Source: Pseudomonadota bacterium (GTDB lineage: Bacteria; Myxococcota_A; Polyangia; Polyangiales; Polyangiaceae). Taken from it: 40,178 nucleotides of DNA. Both the position numbers and the translations under genes were made by a program. This document shows positions 16,438-25,164 of this stretch, piece by piece. A model generated the notes under the pieces. That model did not search any database and was not told where the DNA came from. It saw only the letters and a program-made list of their open reading frames with translations. The stretch lies in the NCBI GenBank assembly GCA_023398955.1, contig JAEWRL010000006.1, positions 1 through 40,178 on the forward strand, given 5' to 3'. Numbering within the stretch: the first letter of the stretch is position 1; every line of letters begins with the position of its first letter.

Positions 16438-17469
16438 TCACCCTGGGCCGGCAGAAGGGAGTCGCAGCTCCATTCGCAGCACGCGCCCCGAGTTCCGCTT
16501 GAAATAGGCGGTGCCCGGCAGAGCCCCGCGCGGCGGCTCCCAGCCTTGGGCATGGAGGTCGTCTGGCTCAGCGAGATCGTCGCCATGAGCGCTACCCTGC
16601 TCGGCACGAACCGAGATCTCGATGCGCAGCGCTCCCGAACCGAAGCCCGTGGGGAGCATGTACTGTCCCCGACCGAGCAGCGCCACGGCGCGGCGCGCCA
16701 GCTCGCGCATGCGCTTCGGGTGGTCGCCGGGTGCGGCGCGTGGCTCGAGCTCCCAACCGCGCACGCGTCCCTCGGGGTCCAGCATAACGACGACGTTTGC
16801 CACCTCTTCGACCTCGAGCGCCAGCTCGTCCCAACCTGGTTCACGCTGCACTGCGAGTGGCAGATTGCGCGTGAGGGCGGCCGCAAGATCGCGGACTCCG
16901 CGCGGCGGACCTGCACCGCCAAACGCCGGAGCACCACCTGGAGCCGCGGCGCGTTCCTGACCCCCTTCCAGCTCGTCCCTCGCCTCTAGCGCACCGCGCT
17001 GTCCGTGGTGCGTCGCCGATGCGGTCGCGGCGTTCTTGGCGTCGCCTTCCCCGTCATCCTGTTCGAGGCGCGTCGCCGACGTCTCTGTTCGCGGTGACGC
17101 CCGAGTCCGCGATGCGGCTCGCTCGCTCACGGCCCGCTCGTCGCGCGCGACCTGCTCATGCCGTCGTGAACTTGTTTTCGGCTGCGCTACGTGGGAACGC
17201 TCCCGCGGTGCGGGCTCCTCCACTCCCTTCGTCTGGGCCGGCGGCGCTGGTGCCGTCGCTCCGGCTGGACTCAGCGCGGCGCGCAGGGACGCAGGTGCCG
17301 CTGGGTCGATGAACGTCTGGACCTCGACTGTATCGCCCGTCCAGGTCGCCACGCTCCGCGACGGCGTCGATGGCCGCACCGCCGCGACACCGAGTTGGAC
17401 CACGACGATGTGGATTGCTGCCGAGGCTCCTAGGAACCACGCCCATCGAGCGCTCGCAGAAGACGGCAT
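16438..17469 (-). CDS. TonB-like periplasm-spanning protein
   Basis: 343 residues. A single N-terminal membrane anchor (WFLGASAAIHIVVVQLGVAA) is followed by a long Ala/Pro/Arg/Glu-rich periplasmic linker (about 50-200) and a C-terminal alpha/beta domain (about 205-340) with VANVVVMLDPEGRVRGWELE, ARRAVALLGRGQYMLPTGF and GALRIEISVRAEQG. That architecture matches TonB / energy-transducer proteins and related myxobacterial proteins. Which receptor or motility complex it serves is unknown; no ExbB/ExbD genes are nearby. A promoter-like pair of hexamers lies upstream (17493-17522). Confidence 0.68.
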   Translation of the reverse strand: MPSSASARWAWFLGASAAIHIVVVQLGVAAVRPSTPSRSVATWTGDTVEVQTFIDPAAPASLRAALSPAGATAPAPPAQTKGVEEPAPRERSHVAQPKTSSRRHEQVARDERAVSERAASRTRASPRTETSATRLEQDDGEGDAKNAATASATHHGQRGALEARDELEGGQERAAAPGGAPAFGGAGPPRGVRDLAAALTRNLPLAVQREPGWDELALEVEEVANVVVMLDPEGRVRGWELEPRAAPGDHPKRMRELARRAVALLGRGQYMLPTGFGSGALRIEISVRAEQGSAHGDDLAEPDDLHAQGWEPPRGALPGTAYFKRNSGRVLRMELRLPSAGPG

Positions 17470-17492
17470 CGGGCCATGGACAACCAGTGGGG

Positions 17493-17522
17493 ACTATAAG
17501 TTTCCAGAGTTTCCAGCGTCAC
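17493..17522 (-). promoter_or_regulatory. Candidate sigma-70-type promoter of the TonB-like gene
   Basis: On the minus strand, GTGACG (17522-17517) and TATAGT (17498-17493, 5 of 6 to the -10 consensus) are 18 nt apart, about 24 nt before the start codon. The spacer contains a near-tandem repeat, GGAAACTCTGGAAACT. Confidence 0.4.
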
Positions 17523-17581
17523 TGAGCCGGGTCGAGTGCCGGCCGACCCCGCATACGACGGGGACAAGCACGCGCTCCGGC

Positions 17582-17791
17582 TCACAAAGCGCCAAGCCAG
17601 ACCGAAACGCCGTTCACCGACTGCGGGACAGCCGCCCGCACCTCAGGGGTGATTCGCGCCACGTGAACGCGCACGAAATGCGAGGCCTGACGCGTCACAC
17701 CAATATCCACCAGCTGATGAAGCCAGGAGCTACCAGAGAGTTGCTCGCGAAGCTCGGTCGCTGCTCTTGCCGCCTTTTCCGGAGAGGTCAT
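17582..17791 (-). CDS. Small protein of unknown function
   Basis: 69 residues from ATG 17791; the frame is open further upstream (to 17905) but the extra part looks noncoding. It reads as a plausible helix-strand-helix-strand protein: ARAATELREQLSGSSWLHQL, RQASHFVRVHVARITPEV, VNGVSVWLGAL. No family recognised. The Shine-Dalgarno is weak. It is followed by the TonB-like gene 112 nt downstream on the same strand. Confidence 0.45.
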   Translation of the reverse strand: MTSPEKAARAATELREQLSGSSWLHQLVDIGVTRQASHFVRVHVARITPEVRAAVPQSVNGVSVWLGAL

Positions 17792-18033
17792 CGAAGCTCT
17801 ATTCCTTCTCGTCGAGTTGATTTTTCCGCTCCAATGCCGGGTACAAGGTCGGCAGGGGAGCTCTTTCGTGCATTGCAGTCGCAAAACCCGTGCCTTGAAC
17901 GGCACGCGCGCGAACCCGATAAGCGCCCTCGCGCGTCCCCATCAGGGGGAGGCACGGCGCTTTCGGCCTGCAAAGCAGCGGCCCACGGCGGTTTTGCCCC
18001 ACGCCGTGGCAAGTCTCTTCGATTACATGTCGA

Positions 18034-18954
18034 TTACAGGCTCGCGCGGAGAGCGCTATCGACGTCGGGGAACTCCCAGGAGAACCCCAGAGCATGGAGC
18101 ACCCCGGGCCAAACGCACTGTCCCTCCAGCAATGGCGCGGCGCCGCTCCCCAACGCCCCACGCAACACGATCTCTGGGACACGAAACCACGTCGGTCGCT
18201 CGAGAACCCGTCCGATCGCGTGCGTAAGCGCACCGTTCGTGACGGGTCCAGGAGCCGTTGCGTTGACAGGCCCCGATGAGCGCTCGTCATCGAGGCAGAG
18301 CAGGAGGACACGCACGACATCGTTCAAGTGAATCCATGAGACCACCTGCTCGCCGGAGCCAAGAGTCCCGCCAACCCCCCAGCGAAACGGCTGCCGCATG
18401 GCATGGAGGGCTCCTCCCCCTGGGCCCAGGACGATCCCGAGACGTGGCGTGACGACGCGGAGCCCCAACTCCCGGGCCTGCTGAGCAGCGGCTTCCCATG
18501 CGACGCAGACCTCCGCCATGAACCCCTCGCCGGGCGAAGCAGTTTCGTCGAGCCGCTCGTCGGGCGAGCGATTGCCGTAGTATCCCACTGCGGACGCACT
18601 CACGAGCACCTTGGGGCGACGCTCTGGAGCGAGAGCAGCAATGGAACGAACCAGCTGTCGCGTGCCCGCGACGCGGCTTTCGTAGATCTGGCGCTTCACC
18701 CGCTCCGTGTGACGCACCCCGACGGCAGGGCGCCCCGCCAAGTGGATGATCGCATCAGCTTCTGCAAGCTCCGCCACCGCCGCGACCTGGGCTTGTGGAT
18801 TCCACTCGATGCTGCGCACTGCTTGCCCGAACAGCTGCTCCGTCGTGGCGGGCCGGCGCGTGAGCGCCGCTACGGAGTCGCCTCGCGCGCAAAGCGCCCG
18901 CACGACGGCGCCGCCAATGAATCCGGTGGCCCCCGATACGAGCACTCGTTTCAT
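18034..18954 (-). CDS. TIGR01777 family NAD-dependent epimerase/dehydratase-like protein
   Basis: 306 residues from ATG 18954, giving MKRVLVSGATGFIGGAVVRA, a Rossmann glycine motif right at the N-terminus. Typical family features follow: AIIHLAGRPAVGV, YESRVAGTRQLVRSI, VLVSASAVGYYGNR, a conserved LDETASPGEGFMAEVCVAWE, RLGIVLGPGGGALHAM and VVSWIHLNDVVRVLL. The C-terminal part (VRVPEIVLRGALG-like, then LHALGFSWEFPDVDSAL) matches the DUF1731-type tail of YfcH/SulA-like proteins. These are extended short-chain dehydrogenases whose substrates are mostly unknown. It is divergent from the lipoprotein at 19156. Confidence 0.88.
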   Translation of the reverse strand: MKRVLVSGATGFIGGAVVRALCARGDSVAALTRRPATTEQLFGQAVRSIEWNPQAQVAAVAELAEADAIIHLAGRPAVGVRHTERVKRQIYESRVAGTRQLVRSIAALAPERRPKVLVSASAVGYYGNRSPDERLDETASPGEGFMAEVCVAWEAAAQQARELGLRVVTPRLGIVLGPGGGALHAMRQPFRWGVGGTLGSGEQVVSWIHLNDVVRVLLLCLDDERSSGPVNATAPGPVTNGALTHAIGRVLERPTWFRVPEIVLRGALGSGAAPLLEGQCVWPGVLHALGFSWEFPDVDSALRASL

Positions 18955-19155
18955 GGGGCAGGCCTGCGAGCACGGGGGCGCTTCATGGCAGGAAACGCTT
19001 AGCATCCACCTGCCCAATCACAAGCGCCTCGACCACGGCCGCCAGCACCCTCGACACTGTAGGTACCCGAATCTACTTCGCTTAGTCGACACGCTGCCGA
19101 TTCCCCACCTGTCGACGCTTTACGCTGACGCCAAATCTGTCTAATCCAAGACGGT

Positions 19156-19800
19156 ATGAGATACGAGCACGGCGGTTTCACCCTGTTGGCCTTGGTGACT
19201 CTCTCAGCTGTCGGCTGCGCGAGTTCGCCGGCAGCTCCCTTCAACCAAATGGAGACGTCCAACGTCACTGCCTTCCGACTGCAGAACTACGAGCCTCCTT
19301 CCGCACTCTCAACAGGCACGAGTGGCGCGGCAGGAGTGATTCCGGCGCCTATTCAGCAGTGGTTGCAGCAAGGCGCCCAGGGACTTCAGCAGCTCATCCC
19401 TCCGGGGCTCCTGCCTCCTGGGCTGTTGCCGCAGCAGGGGGCGGGTGCTGGCCAGCAGCAAGCTCCCCTGCCAACGGCCGACAATACGCCGCGTTTTCAT
19501 GGTTTTAGGATACTGAGCCAAACGCAGGTCATCGATCCCAAGTTGAAGGAGGAGCTTGCTGAGATACTTGGGGACGAAGACAACTTCGGTCCTGACCACA
19601 ATCAATGCCTCTACGCAGAGATGGGCCTGGCCTTCTCGGGCCAGCCAGGTGGTCTGTCCAATGACGTACTGATTTCTTTTAGTTGCAATCAGGTCTCGTC
19701 TCCCTCCTTCCCATGGCCACACCCGTATTCGGGGCTCAAGGGGGAGACCGTGAAGTCCCTCGCCGAGGTGGTCCAGCAGATTTGGCCACCTGGCATGTAG
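19156..19800 (+). CDS. Lipoprotein of unknown function
   Basis: 214 residues. The signal peptide LLALVTLSAVGC has its lipobox Cys at residue 22. A Gln/Pro/Leu-rich, low-complexity region (about 55-100: QQWLQQGAQGLQQLIPPGLL) precedes a compact C-terminal domain with RFHGFRILSQTQVIDPKLKE, NQCLYAEMGLAF and LISFSCNQV, containing two Cys that may form a disulfide. It should be anchored in the outer or inner membrane facing the periplasm. No known family recognised. Confidence 0.72.
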   Translation: MRYEHGGFTLLALVTLSAVGCASSPAAPFNQMETSNVTAFRLQNYEPPSALSTGTSGAAGVIPAPIQQWLQQGAQGLQQLIPPGLLPPGLLPQQGAGAGQQQAPLPTADNTPRFHGFRILSQTQVIDPKLKEELAEILGDEDNFGPDHNQCLYAEMGLAFSGQPGGLSNDVLISFSCNQVSSPSFPWPHPYSGLKGETVKSLAEVVQQIWPPGM

Positions 19801-19903
19801 CGCTGGGCGCTCTGCAAATACGCCCATGAGCGGCAGGGGCGGCGGTGGCTAGCTTGCGCCATGGCGGAGGGTGTAACTATGATCCGAGGTCAGCCCTCTC
19901 CCC

Positions 19904-20734
19904 ATGATTACTAGGGTCATCTACCCCCAGGGCCTGCCGGACGCCCACGCTTCCAGGCAGGCCTGCCGACAACTGTTGCAGCAGGTTGGTGAGGTGAGCG
20001 AAGTGCTCATCCCCGAAGCCGGCGAGCCGTGGCCCGAGCTCGTCGAGAGAACTCGAGCCTTGGCGAAAAGCGCCGCGGGAGGGGTACTCGTGATGTTGAC
20101 GGCGCCGCTCCCGATTACCGAGGTAGTCGCGTTGCGGAAGGAGCTGGAGCTCGCAGTTCCGCAGCTCCTATCGGCCAAGTGGCTCGTCGTCTTGCCGGGC
20201 GACACAGTGGACCGCTTCACGAACGAGGCGCCTGACCTCGGATGCATCGAAGGAACCCCCGATGACGCGGCACTTTGGCTGACCCGAGCGGGAGACTTCG
20301 TGTTGGTGCCCGATCGTCTCGTCCGTTCCGCCTCACTTTTGGCCCGCCTTCAGTCTCTGGAGAGCAGCAGCCCAAGCTCTCGCCGTATTCCGGCCATCGG
20401 GACGGGCTACAGCGAACGCCCCCACAGCAGCTACGCAACGGACGCTGCCCCCTCCTCGGAGCCCCCAGTCGAGTCACAGTGGCGGGTCTCACAGCACTAC
20501 ATGGAGACCGCAGACCCCCATGCCGAGCTCGCGGCGGCGTACGCCCGTCTCGCGGAACCGCGAGCTTCCAAGCACTCTCTACCAAAGCACGTCGCCAGTG
20601 ATCCCGATCTCGGACCCCTGCCGGAGCCAACAGGACATTTGGCCTCCGCAAGCGACGCACAAACGCTCGGGCGGGTCCAGCTCATCGCCAAACGCTCGGA
20701 CCCAGCCCTGCCCTGCCGTAAACGGGGCGGCTAG
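19904..20734 (+). CDS. Protein of unknown function
   Basis: 276 residues. The first 150 residues look like a Rossmann-type alpha/beta fold (ARALAKSAAGGVLVMLTAPL, LLSAKWLVVLPGDTVDRF, LWLTRAGDFVLVPDRLVR). The rest is Ser/Pro/His-rich and probably disordered. No catalytic motif stands out and I do not recognise a family. It ends 150 bp upstream of the tmRNA gene. Confidence 0.55.
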   Translation: MITRVIYPQGLPDAHASRQACRQLLQQVGEVSEVLIPEAGEPWPELVERTRALAKSAAGGVLVMLTAPLPITEVVALRKELELAVPQLLSAKWLVVLPGDTVDRFTNEAPDLGCIEGTPDDAALWLTRAGDFVLVPDRLVRSASLLARLQSLESSSPSSRRIPAIGTGYSERPHSSYATDAAPSSEPPVESQWRVSQHYMETADPHAELAAAYARLAEPRASKHSLPKHVASDPDLGPLPEPTGHLASASDAQTLGRVQLIAKRSDPALPCRKRGG

Positions 20735-20812
20735 CCGCCGAAAGAGCGTTCCGCGCCCTTCCCCTCGAGCCAGGCGCGCTCCCATCGAAATCCCTCTGAC
20801 CCGACGCAGCGC

Positions 20813-20840
20813 TTGCCATGACGCGGGGCTGCGTTAATCT
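20813..20840 (+). promoter_or_regulatory. Candidate promoter for tmRNA
   Basis: TTGCCA (20813-20818) and TAATCT (20835-20840) are separated by 16 nt. They lie about 45 nt upstream of the mature tmRNA 5' end, compatible with a short leader removed by RNase P. The -10 match is only moderate. Confidence 0.35.
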
Positions 20841-20884
20841 ACGGGCGTTCCTCGGAGGGACCTCCCCCCCCTCCTCCCCTTTTC

Positions 20885-21690
<806 letters not shown>

Positions 21691-22842
21691 GTGCAGCCGC
21701 CCTTAGTGGTGCAGCCGAGAGAGCAGCGCTCGGCCCACCACCTGCGTCGTTGGATGGACGTGGACGGAGCGAGTGTCTTCTTCGACGTCGAGGGCGATGT
21801 GCTGCCGCCGCCGCTCGACCTTCACGACTATGCGGCCGTCGGGAGCATCTTTTTCGCGATGAGGCAGCGTCGTCCGCTGCACGTCGAGGGGCGGGTCAGC
21901 CAAGCGATGCTCCGCAACCTGGAGGAGCTGCAGGAAGCTTGGGCGGTGTGGCGACCCGCCTGGTATTCGGCTGTCCCGGTCACGGCTTCCGAAGAAGTCC
22001 CTGACCCCGTGGCAAGCAGCGAGCGCACTGGCGTGTTCGCCTTCTCTGGCGGCGTCGACGCCACCGCGGCGCTGCTCCTACACCTGGGACGCAGGCTCCG
22101 CCACCGCCGGGTCCAGCCAGTCACCGCGATGTTCATTCACGGCATGGACATCCCTTTGGAGGCGACGAGCGCTCTTCAGACGGCGCGGGCAGCCGCCAAG
22201 AGCATCCTGGATACGGTCCAGGTGCCGCTCTCGACGGTACGGACGAACTGGAGGGAGACGCTCTGCTGGAACTACCCCTTCGAGTTCGGCGCGGGCCTGG
22301 CCGCTTGCCTGCACCAGTTCACAGGGACCGCAAACGTGGGAGTCATCGGCAGTGATGAAGACTACGCGCACCTGCAGGTTCCTTGGGGCTCCAACCCCGT
22401 GACGAACCCTTTTCTCTCTGGCGGCGCCTTCGAGCTCCAGACGGAATGCGGATCGATGACCCGGACCGCTCGCGTTGCGATGATCTCCGAGTATCCCGAG
22501 ATCGTCCCCAAGCTCCGTGTCTGCTGGGAAGGGCCGACGACGGGGAAGAACTGCGGCAAGTGTGAGAAATGCATCCGCACACAGCTCAACTTCCTGGCGG
22601 CAGGCGTCGAACCCCTCTGCTTCGACAGCCGCCCGACGGCAGCCCAGGTTCGAAGCATCAAGACACGGAACAACCTCCAGCTGGACCACCTGAAGGACAT
22701 CTACAAGGCCGCACGGGAGCGAGGCATCAATGAGCCGTGGGTCTCTGCGCTGCGGCTCGCCATCACGCGAAACCGCGTCATGTCCCGCTTGCAGCGCGCG
22801 ACGCGCATTGCGACGGCGCCGCTGCGAAGGTTCCGCCCATAG
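21691..22842 (+). CDS. QueC-like PP-loop ATP-pyrophosphatase
   Basis: 383 residues from GTG 21691; ATG 21754 is an alternative. The PP-loop motif FSGGVDAT (residues 118-125) binds ATP pyrophosphate. The C-terminal part has C278, then CGKCEKC with C288, C291 and C294, the C-x9-C-x2-C-x2-C zinc site of 7-cyano-7-deazaguanine synthases. QueC is about 220-230 residues, so this one carries about 115 extra N-terminal residues and a C-terminal basic tail. No queD, queE or folE lies near, so it is unlikely to be the housekeeping queuosine enzyme. QueC-like proteins also occur in anti-phage and polysaccharide clusters, but no partner is seen here. It lies directly after tmRNA. Confidence 0.78.
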   Translation: MQPPLVVQPREQRSAHHLRRWMDVDGASVFFDVEGDVLPPPLDLHDYAAVGSIFFAMRQRRPLHVEGRVSQAMLRNLEELQEAWAVWRPAWYSAVPVTASEEVPDPVASSERTGVFAFSGGVDATAALLLHLGRRLRHRRVQPVTAMFIHGMDIPLEATSALQTARAAAKSILDTVQVPLSTVRTNWRETLCWNYPFEFGAGLAACLHQFTGTANVGVIGSDEDYAHLQVPWGSNPVTNPFLSGGAFELQTECGSMTRTARVAMISEYPEIVPKLRVCWEGPTTGKNCGKCEKCIRTQLNFLAAGVEPLCFDSRPTAAQVRSIKTRNNLQLDHLKDIYKAARERGINEPWVSALRLAITRNRVMSRLQRATRIATAPLRRFRP

Positions 22843-23168
22843 TCGAGAGTGCCCGGATCGCGTGGACCGGAGACTCCCGGGCGCATTGGCGCGATCCTCC
22901 CGCGCGGCAGCGGGCATTGAGACCCAGTGGCGGGCCGTCTGCCTGAGCAGCCCCGCAGAACGCTTACAAGCTCAATGGAATTCAGCCCCTTATCGCGGCC
23001 TACGCCGGATTTGATCGTCTCATGGTGCTAACCGTCCTAGGCGTGACAGGCGGATCCCCGTTTCGAGCGCCCGCGGCGGGCGTCGCCTCTTTCCGAGGCT
23101 CGGTCACGCACTCGGAGCATCCGTTAGAATAGCGCGAGGGCTCGCGGGTCGAGCCCGTTGGAGGTCTC
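22843..23168. other. 326-nt intergenic region upstream of the GH30 lipoprotein
   Basis: No convincing gene. The only notable element is a possible -10-like TAGAAT near 23126-23131, about 40 nt before the GH30 start, with no clear -35. Confidence 0.4.
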
Positions 23169-25085
23169 TTGCGTACACATCTCACGACAGTCCCGGTTCT
23201 CGTGATGTTCGGCTTGGCGAGTTGCAGCAGCGACTCCGGCGACGACTCGGGGGCTCAGAGTGGCGGAACGAGCGCGGCGGCTGCGAGCGGTGGCGCGGCA
23301 ATCGGCGTGGGGGGGGCCAGTGGAGGCAGCTCTCCCGGATCCGGGGGCACCTTCAGCGGTGGCACCACAAGCAGCGGCGGGGCCTCCAGCGGCGGAACGA
23401 CGAGTGGCGGAACGACGAGTGGCGGAGGCACGCCCAGCGGCGGGGCCCCCTCTGGCGGAGCCGGGTTCGGCGGGTCGGCGGCGGGTAGCGCTCTCGGCGG
23501 CGGGCCCTCCGCGGGTGGCTCCTCCGCAGGGGGTGCGCCCTCCGGTGGCGCTGCGGCAGGCGGCTCCTCTTCCGGCGGTGCTGCCAGCGGGGGGACCTCG
23601 GGAGGCGGTTCGGCAGCGGGCGGCTCCGCCAATGGGGGAAACACCGCCGGCGGAACAGACGCTGTCGGTGGCGCGGGGGGTTCCGTGAATCCACCCGAGC
23701 CAGAGCCCGAGCTGGTCCTTTCCGGCCCGAACGGCTACTGGGTAGAGACGGAGCTCAGCGACGCGCCGGACGGCAGTGCCACGGTCACCGTGAACGAGAG
23801 CAGCGTCGAGCAGGAGTGGCTCGGGTTCTGCGGGTCCTTCAACGAAGCGGGCTGGGATGCGCTCGGGGACGTGAGTGCCGAGGATCGGCAGCGCGCGATC
23901 GAGTTGCTCTTCCATCCGGCAAACGGCGCTGGTTTCGATTGGGGCCGGATCCCCATCGGAGCGAGCGACTACGCGATGGACCGCTACACACTGAACGACA
24001 CGGCCGGTGACTACGCCATGACGAGCTTCTCGATCGCCCGGGATCGAGAACGCTTGATCCCATTCGTCCAAGCCGCGCTCGCCGTTAACCGCAGCATTCG
24101 CCTCTGGGCAAGTCCCTGGACGCCACCTGCTTGGATGAAGGAACCCGCCGAGATCGACGGCACGAACAAGCCGCCGTCAGGGAGCGTCAGCAACGAATGG
24201 GAAGCCTGGATGCGCGACGACGCGCAGACCCTCGATGCCTTCGCGCTCTACCTGGCCAGGTTCGTGGAAGAGTACGCGGCCGAAGGCATCCCCATCGACC
24301 ACGTGCAGCCGCAGAACGAGCCCGGGTACTCCACGCGCTACCCCTCCTGTCGATGGGAGCCCCAGACCCTGGCCTCCTTCGTCGGTGACCACCTGGGGCC
24401 CCTGCTCACGGAGCGCGGACTCGATACCGGGATCTGGTTCGGGACCTTGTCCAACAGCGATACAGTGTCGGCGCATCTCAATGCGGTACAAGGCCACGCG
24501 AGCGCGCGGGGTTATCTCGACGGGTACGGGTTCCAATGGAACACGATGAGCAACGCACAGAGCCTTTCTGCCTCAGGGAACCTGGTGATGCAGACCGAGC
24601 ACAAGTGCGGTAACTATCCGTGGAATCCAGCAGGCTTCCCCGCCTTCAACCCGGACCAGCCCCCGAACGACCACGCCTACGCCGTGGAGAGCTGGGGCCT
24701 GATTCGAGACTGGCTCAAGGCCGGAGTCCACATCTACAGCGCGTGGAACATGGTGCTGGATACGGCAGGCAAGAACCTCGACACACAGCGCCCCTGGCCA
24801 CAGAACGCCCTACTCGTCGTGGATCGGAATGCGAGGACAGTCACCCCCACGCCCGCCTACTACGTCTTCCGGCACGTCTCACAGTTCGTCGACCCCGGGG
24901 CTCGGAGGCTCGGCACCACCGGCAGCAACGACGCCCTTGCTTTCAAGAACCCCGACGAGAGCATCGTGGTCATCGTCCACAATCCCGGCGACAGCCCCAA
25001 CCAGATGAGCGTGGCGGTCGGAGCGTCACGCTATCAGTTCACTGTCCCGAACAAGGGCTGGGCCACCGTCAATCTGCAGCCATGA
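23169..25085 (+). CDS. GH30-type glycoside hydrolase, secreted lipoprotein with long Gly/Ser linker
   Basis: 638 residues from TTG 23169, supported by GGAGG at 23160-23164. The signal peptide VPVLVMFGLASC has lipobox Cys19. Residues about 25-175 are almost only Gly, Ser, Ala and Thr. The catalytic domain (about 185-638) begins ATVTVNESSVEQEWLGFCGS and shows GRIPIGASDYAMDRYTL, LWASPWTPPAWMKE, the acid/base E384 in HVQPQNEPGYS and the nucleophile E477 in LVMQTEHKCG. It ends with a beta-sandwich (VVIVHNPGDSPNQMSVAVGA). The family includes beta-1,6-glucanases, glucosylceramidases and xylanases; the exact substrate is open. Displayed on the cell surface, it would act with the GH10 enzyme downstream. 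Confidence 0.88.
   Translation: MRTHLTTVPVLVMFGLASCSSDSGDDSGAQSGGTSAAAASGGAAIGVGGASGGSSPGSGGTFSGGTTSSGGASSGGTTSGGTTSGGGTPSGGAPSGGAGFGGSAAGSALGGGPSAGGSSAGGAPSGGAAAGGSSSGGAASGGTSGGGSAAGGSANGGNTAGGTDAVGGAGGSVNPPEPEPELVLSGPNGYWVETELSDAPDGSATVTVNESSVEQEWLGFCGSFNEAGWDALGDVSAEDRQRAIELLFHPANGAGFDWGRIPIGASDYAMDRYTLNDTAGDYAMTSFSIARDRERLIPFVQAALAVNRSIRLWASPWTPPAWMKEPAEIDGTNKPPSGSVSNEWEAWMRDDAQTLDAFALYLARFVEEYAAEGIPIDHVQPQNEPGYSTRYPSCRWEPQTLASFVGDHLGPLLTERGLDTGIWFGTLSNSDTVSAHLNAVQGHASARGYLDGYGFQWNTMSNAQSLSASGNLVMQTEHKCGNYPWNPAGFPAFNPDQPPNDHAYAVESWGLIRDWLKAGVHIYSAWNMVLDTAGKNLDTQRPWPQNALLVVDRNARTVTPTPAYYVFRHVSQFVDPGARRLGTTGSNDALAFKNPDESIVVIVHNPGDSPNQMSVAVGASRYQFTVPNKGWATVNLQP
23240..23690. repeat. Low-complexity Gly/Ser/Ala-coding repeat (linker)
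   Basis: Short imperfect repeats of GGC-type codons encode SGG/TSGG/ASGG units within the GH30 lipoprotein. This is a surface-spacer sequence, not a CRISPR or mobile repeat. Length variation between strains is likely. Confidence 0.8.
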
Positions 25086-25096
25086 TGCACGCCACC

Positions 25097-25130
25097 CTGT
25101 GACGCCCCTGCTGCCGCAGGAGCGTCACAG
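25097..25130. terminator. Strong stem-loop between the GH30 and GH10 genes
   Basis: CTGTGACGC...GCGTCACAG forms a 9-bp outer stem, and CCTGC/GCAGG closes the inner part over a short loop, with a single mismatch between them. It lies 12 nt after the GH30 stop. No T-run follows, so it may slow or end transcription only partly, or protect the GH30 mRNA 3' end. Confidence 0.5.
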
Positions 25131-25164
25131 AGCCAGCCGAAGGGACTCGTGCTAGAGAGGCCAC

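Noticed and set aside
17036..18331. 431-residue plus-strand ORF
   Set aside because: Spans the antisense of three minus-strand genes and the gaps between them; no domain.
21691..22842. QatABCD or type IV CBASS defence system
   Set aside because: No ATPase, cyclase, TatD-like or other partner gene flanks the QueC-like gene.
23240..23690. Possible CRISPR or tandem-repeat array
   Set aside because: The repeats are irregular and in frame, encoding a Gly/Ser linker in a secreted lipoprotein.
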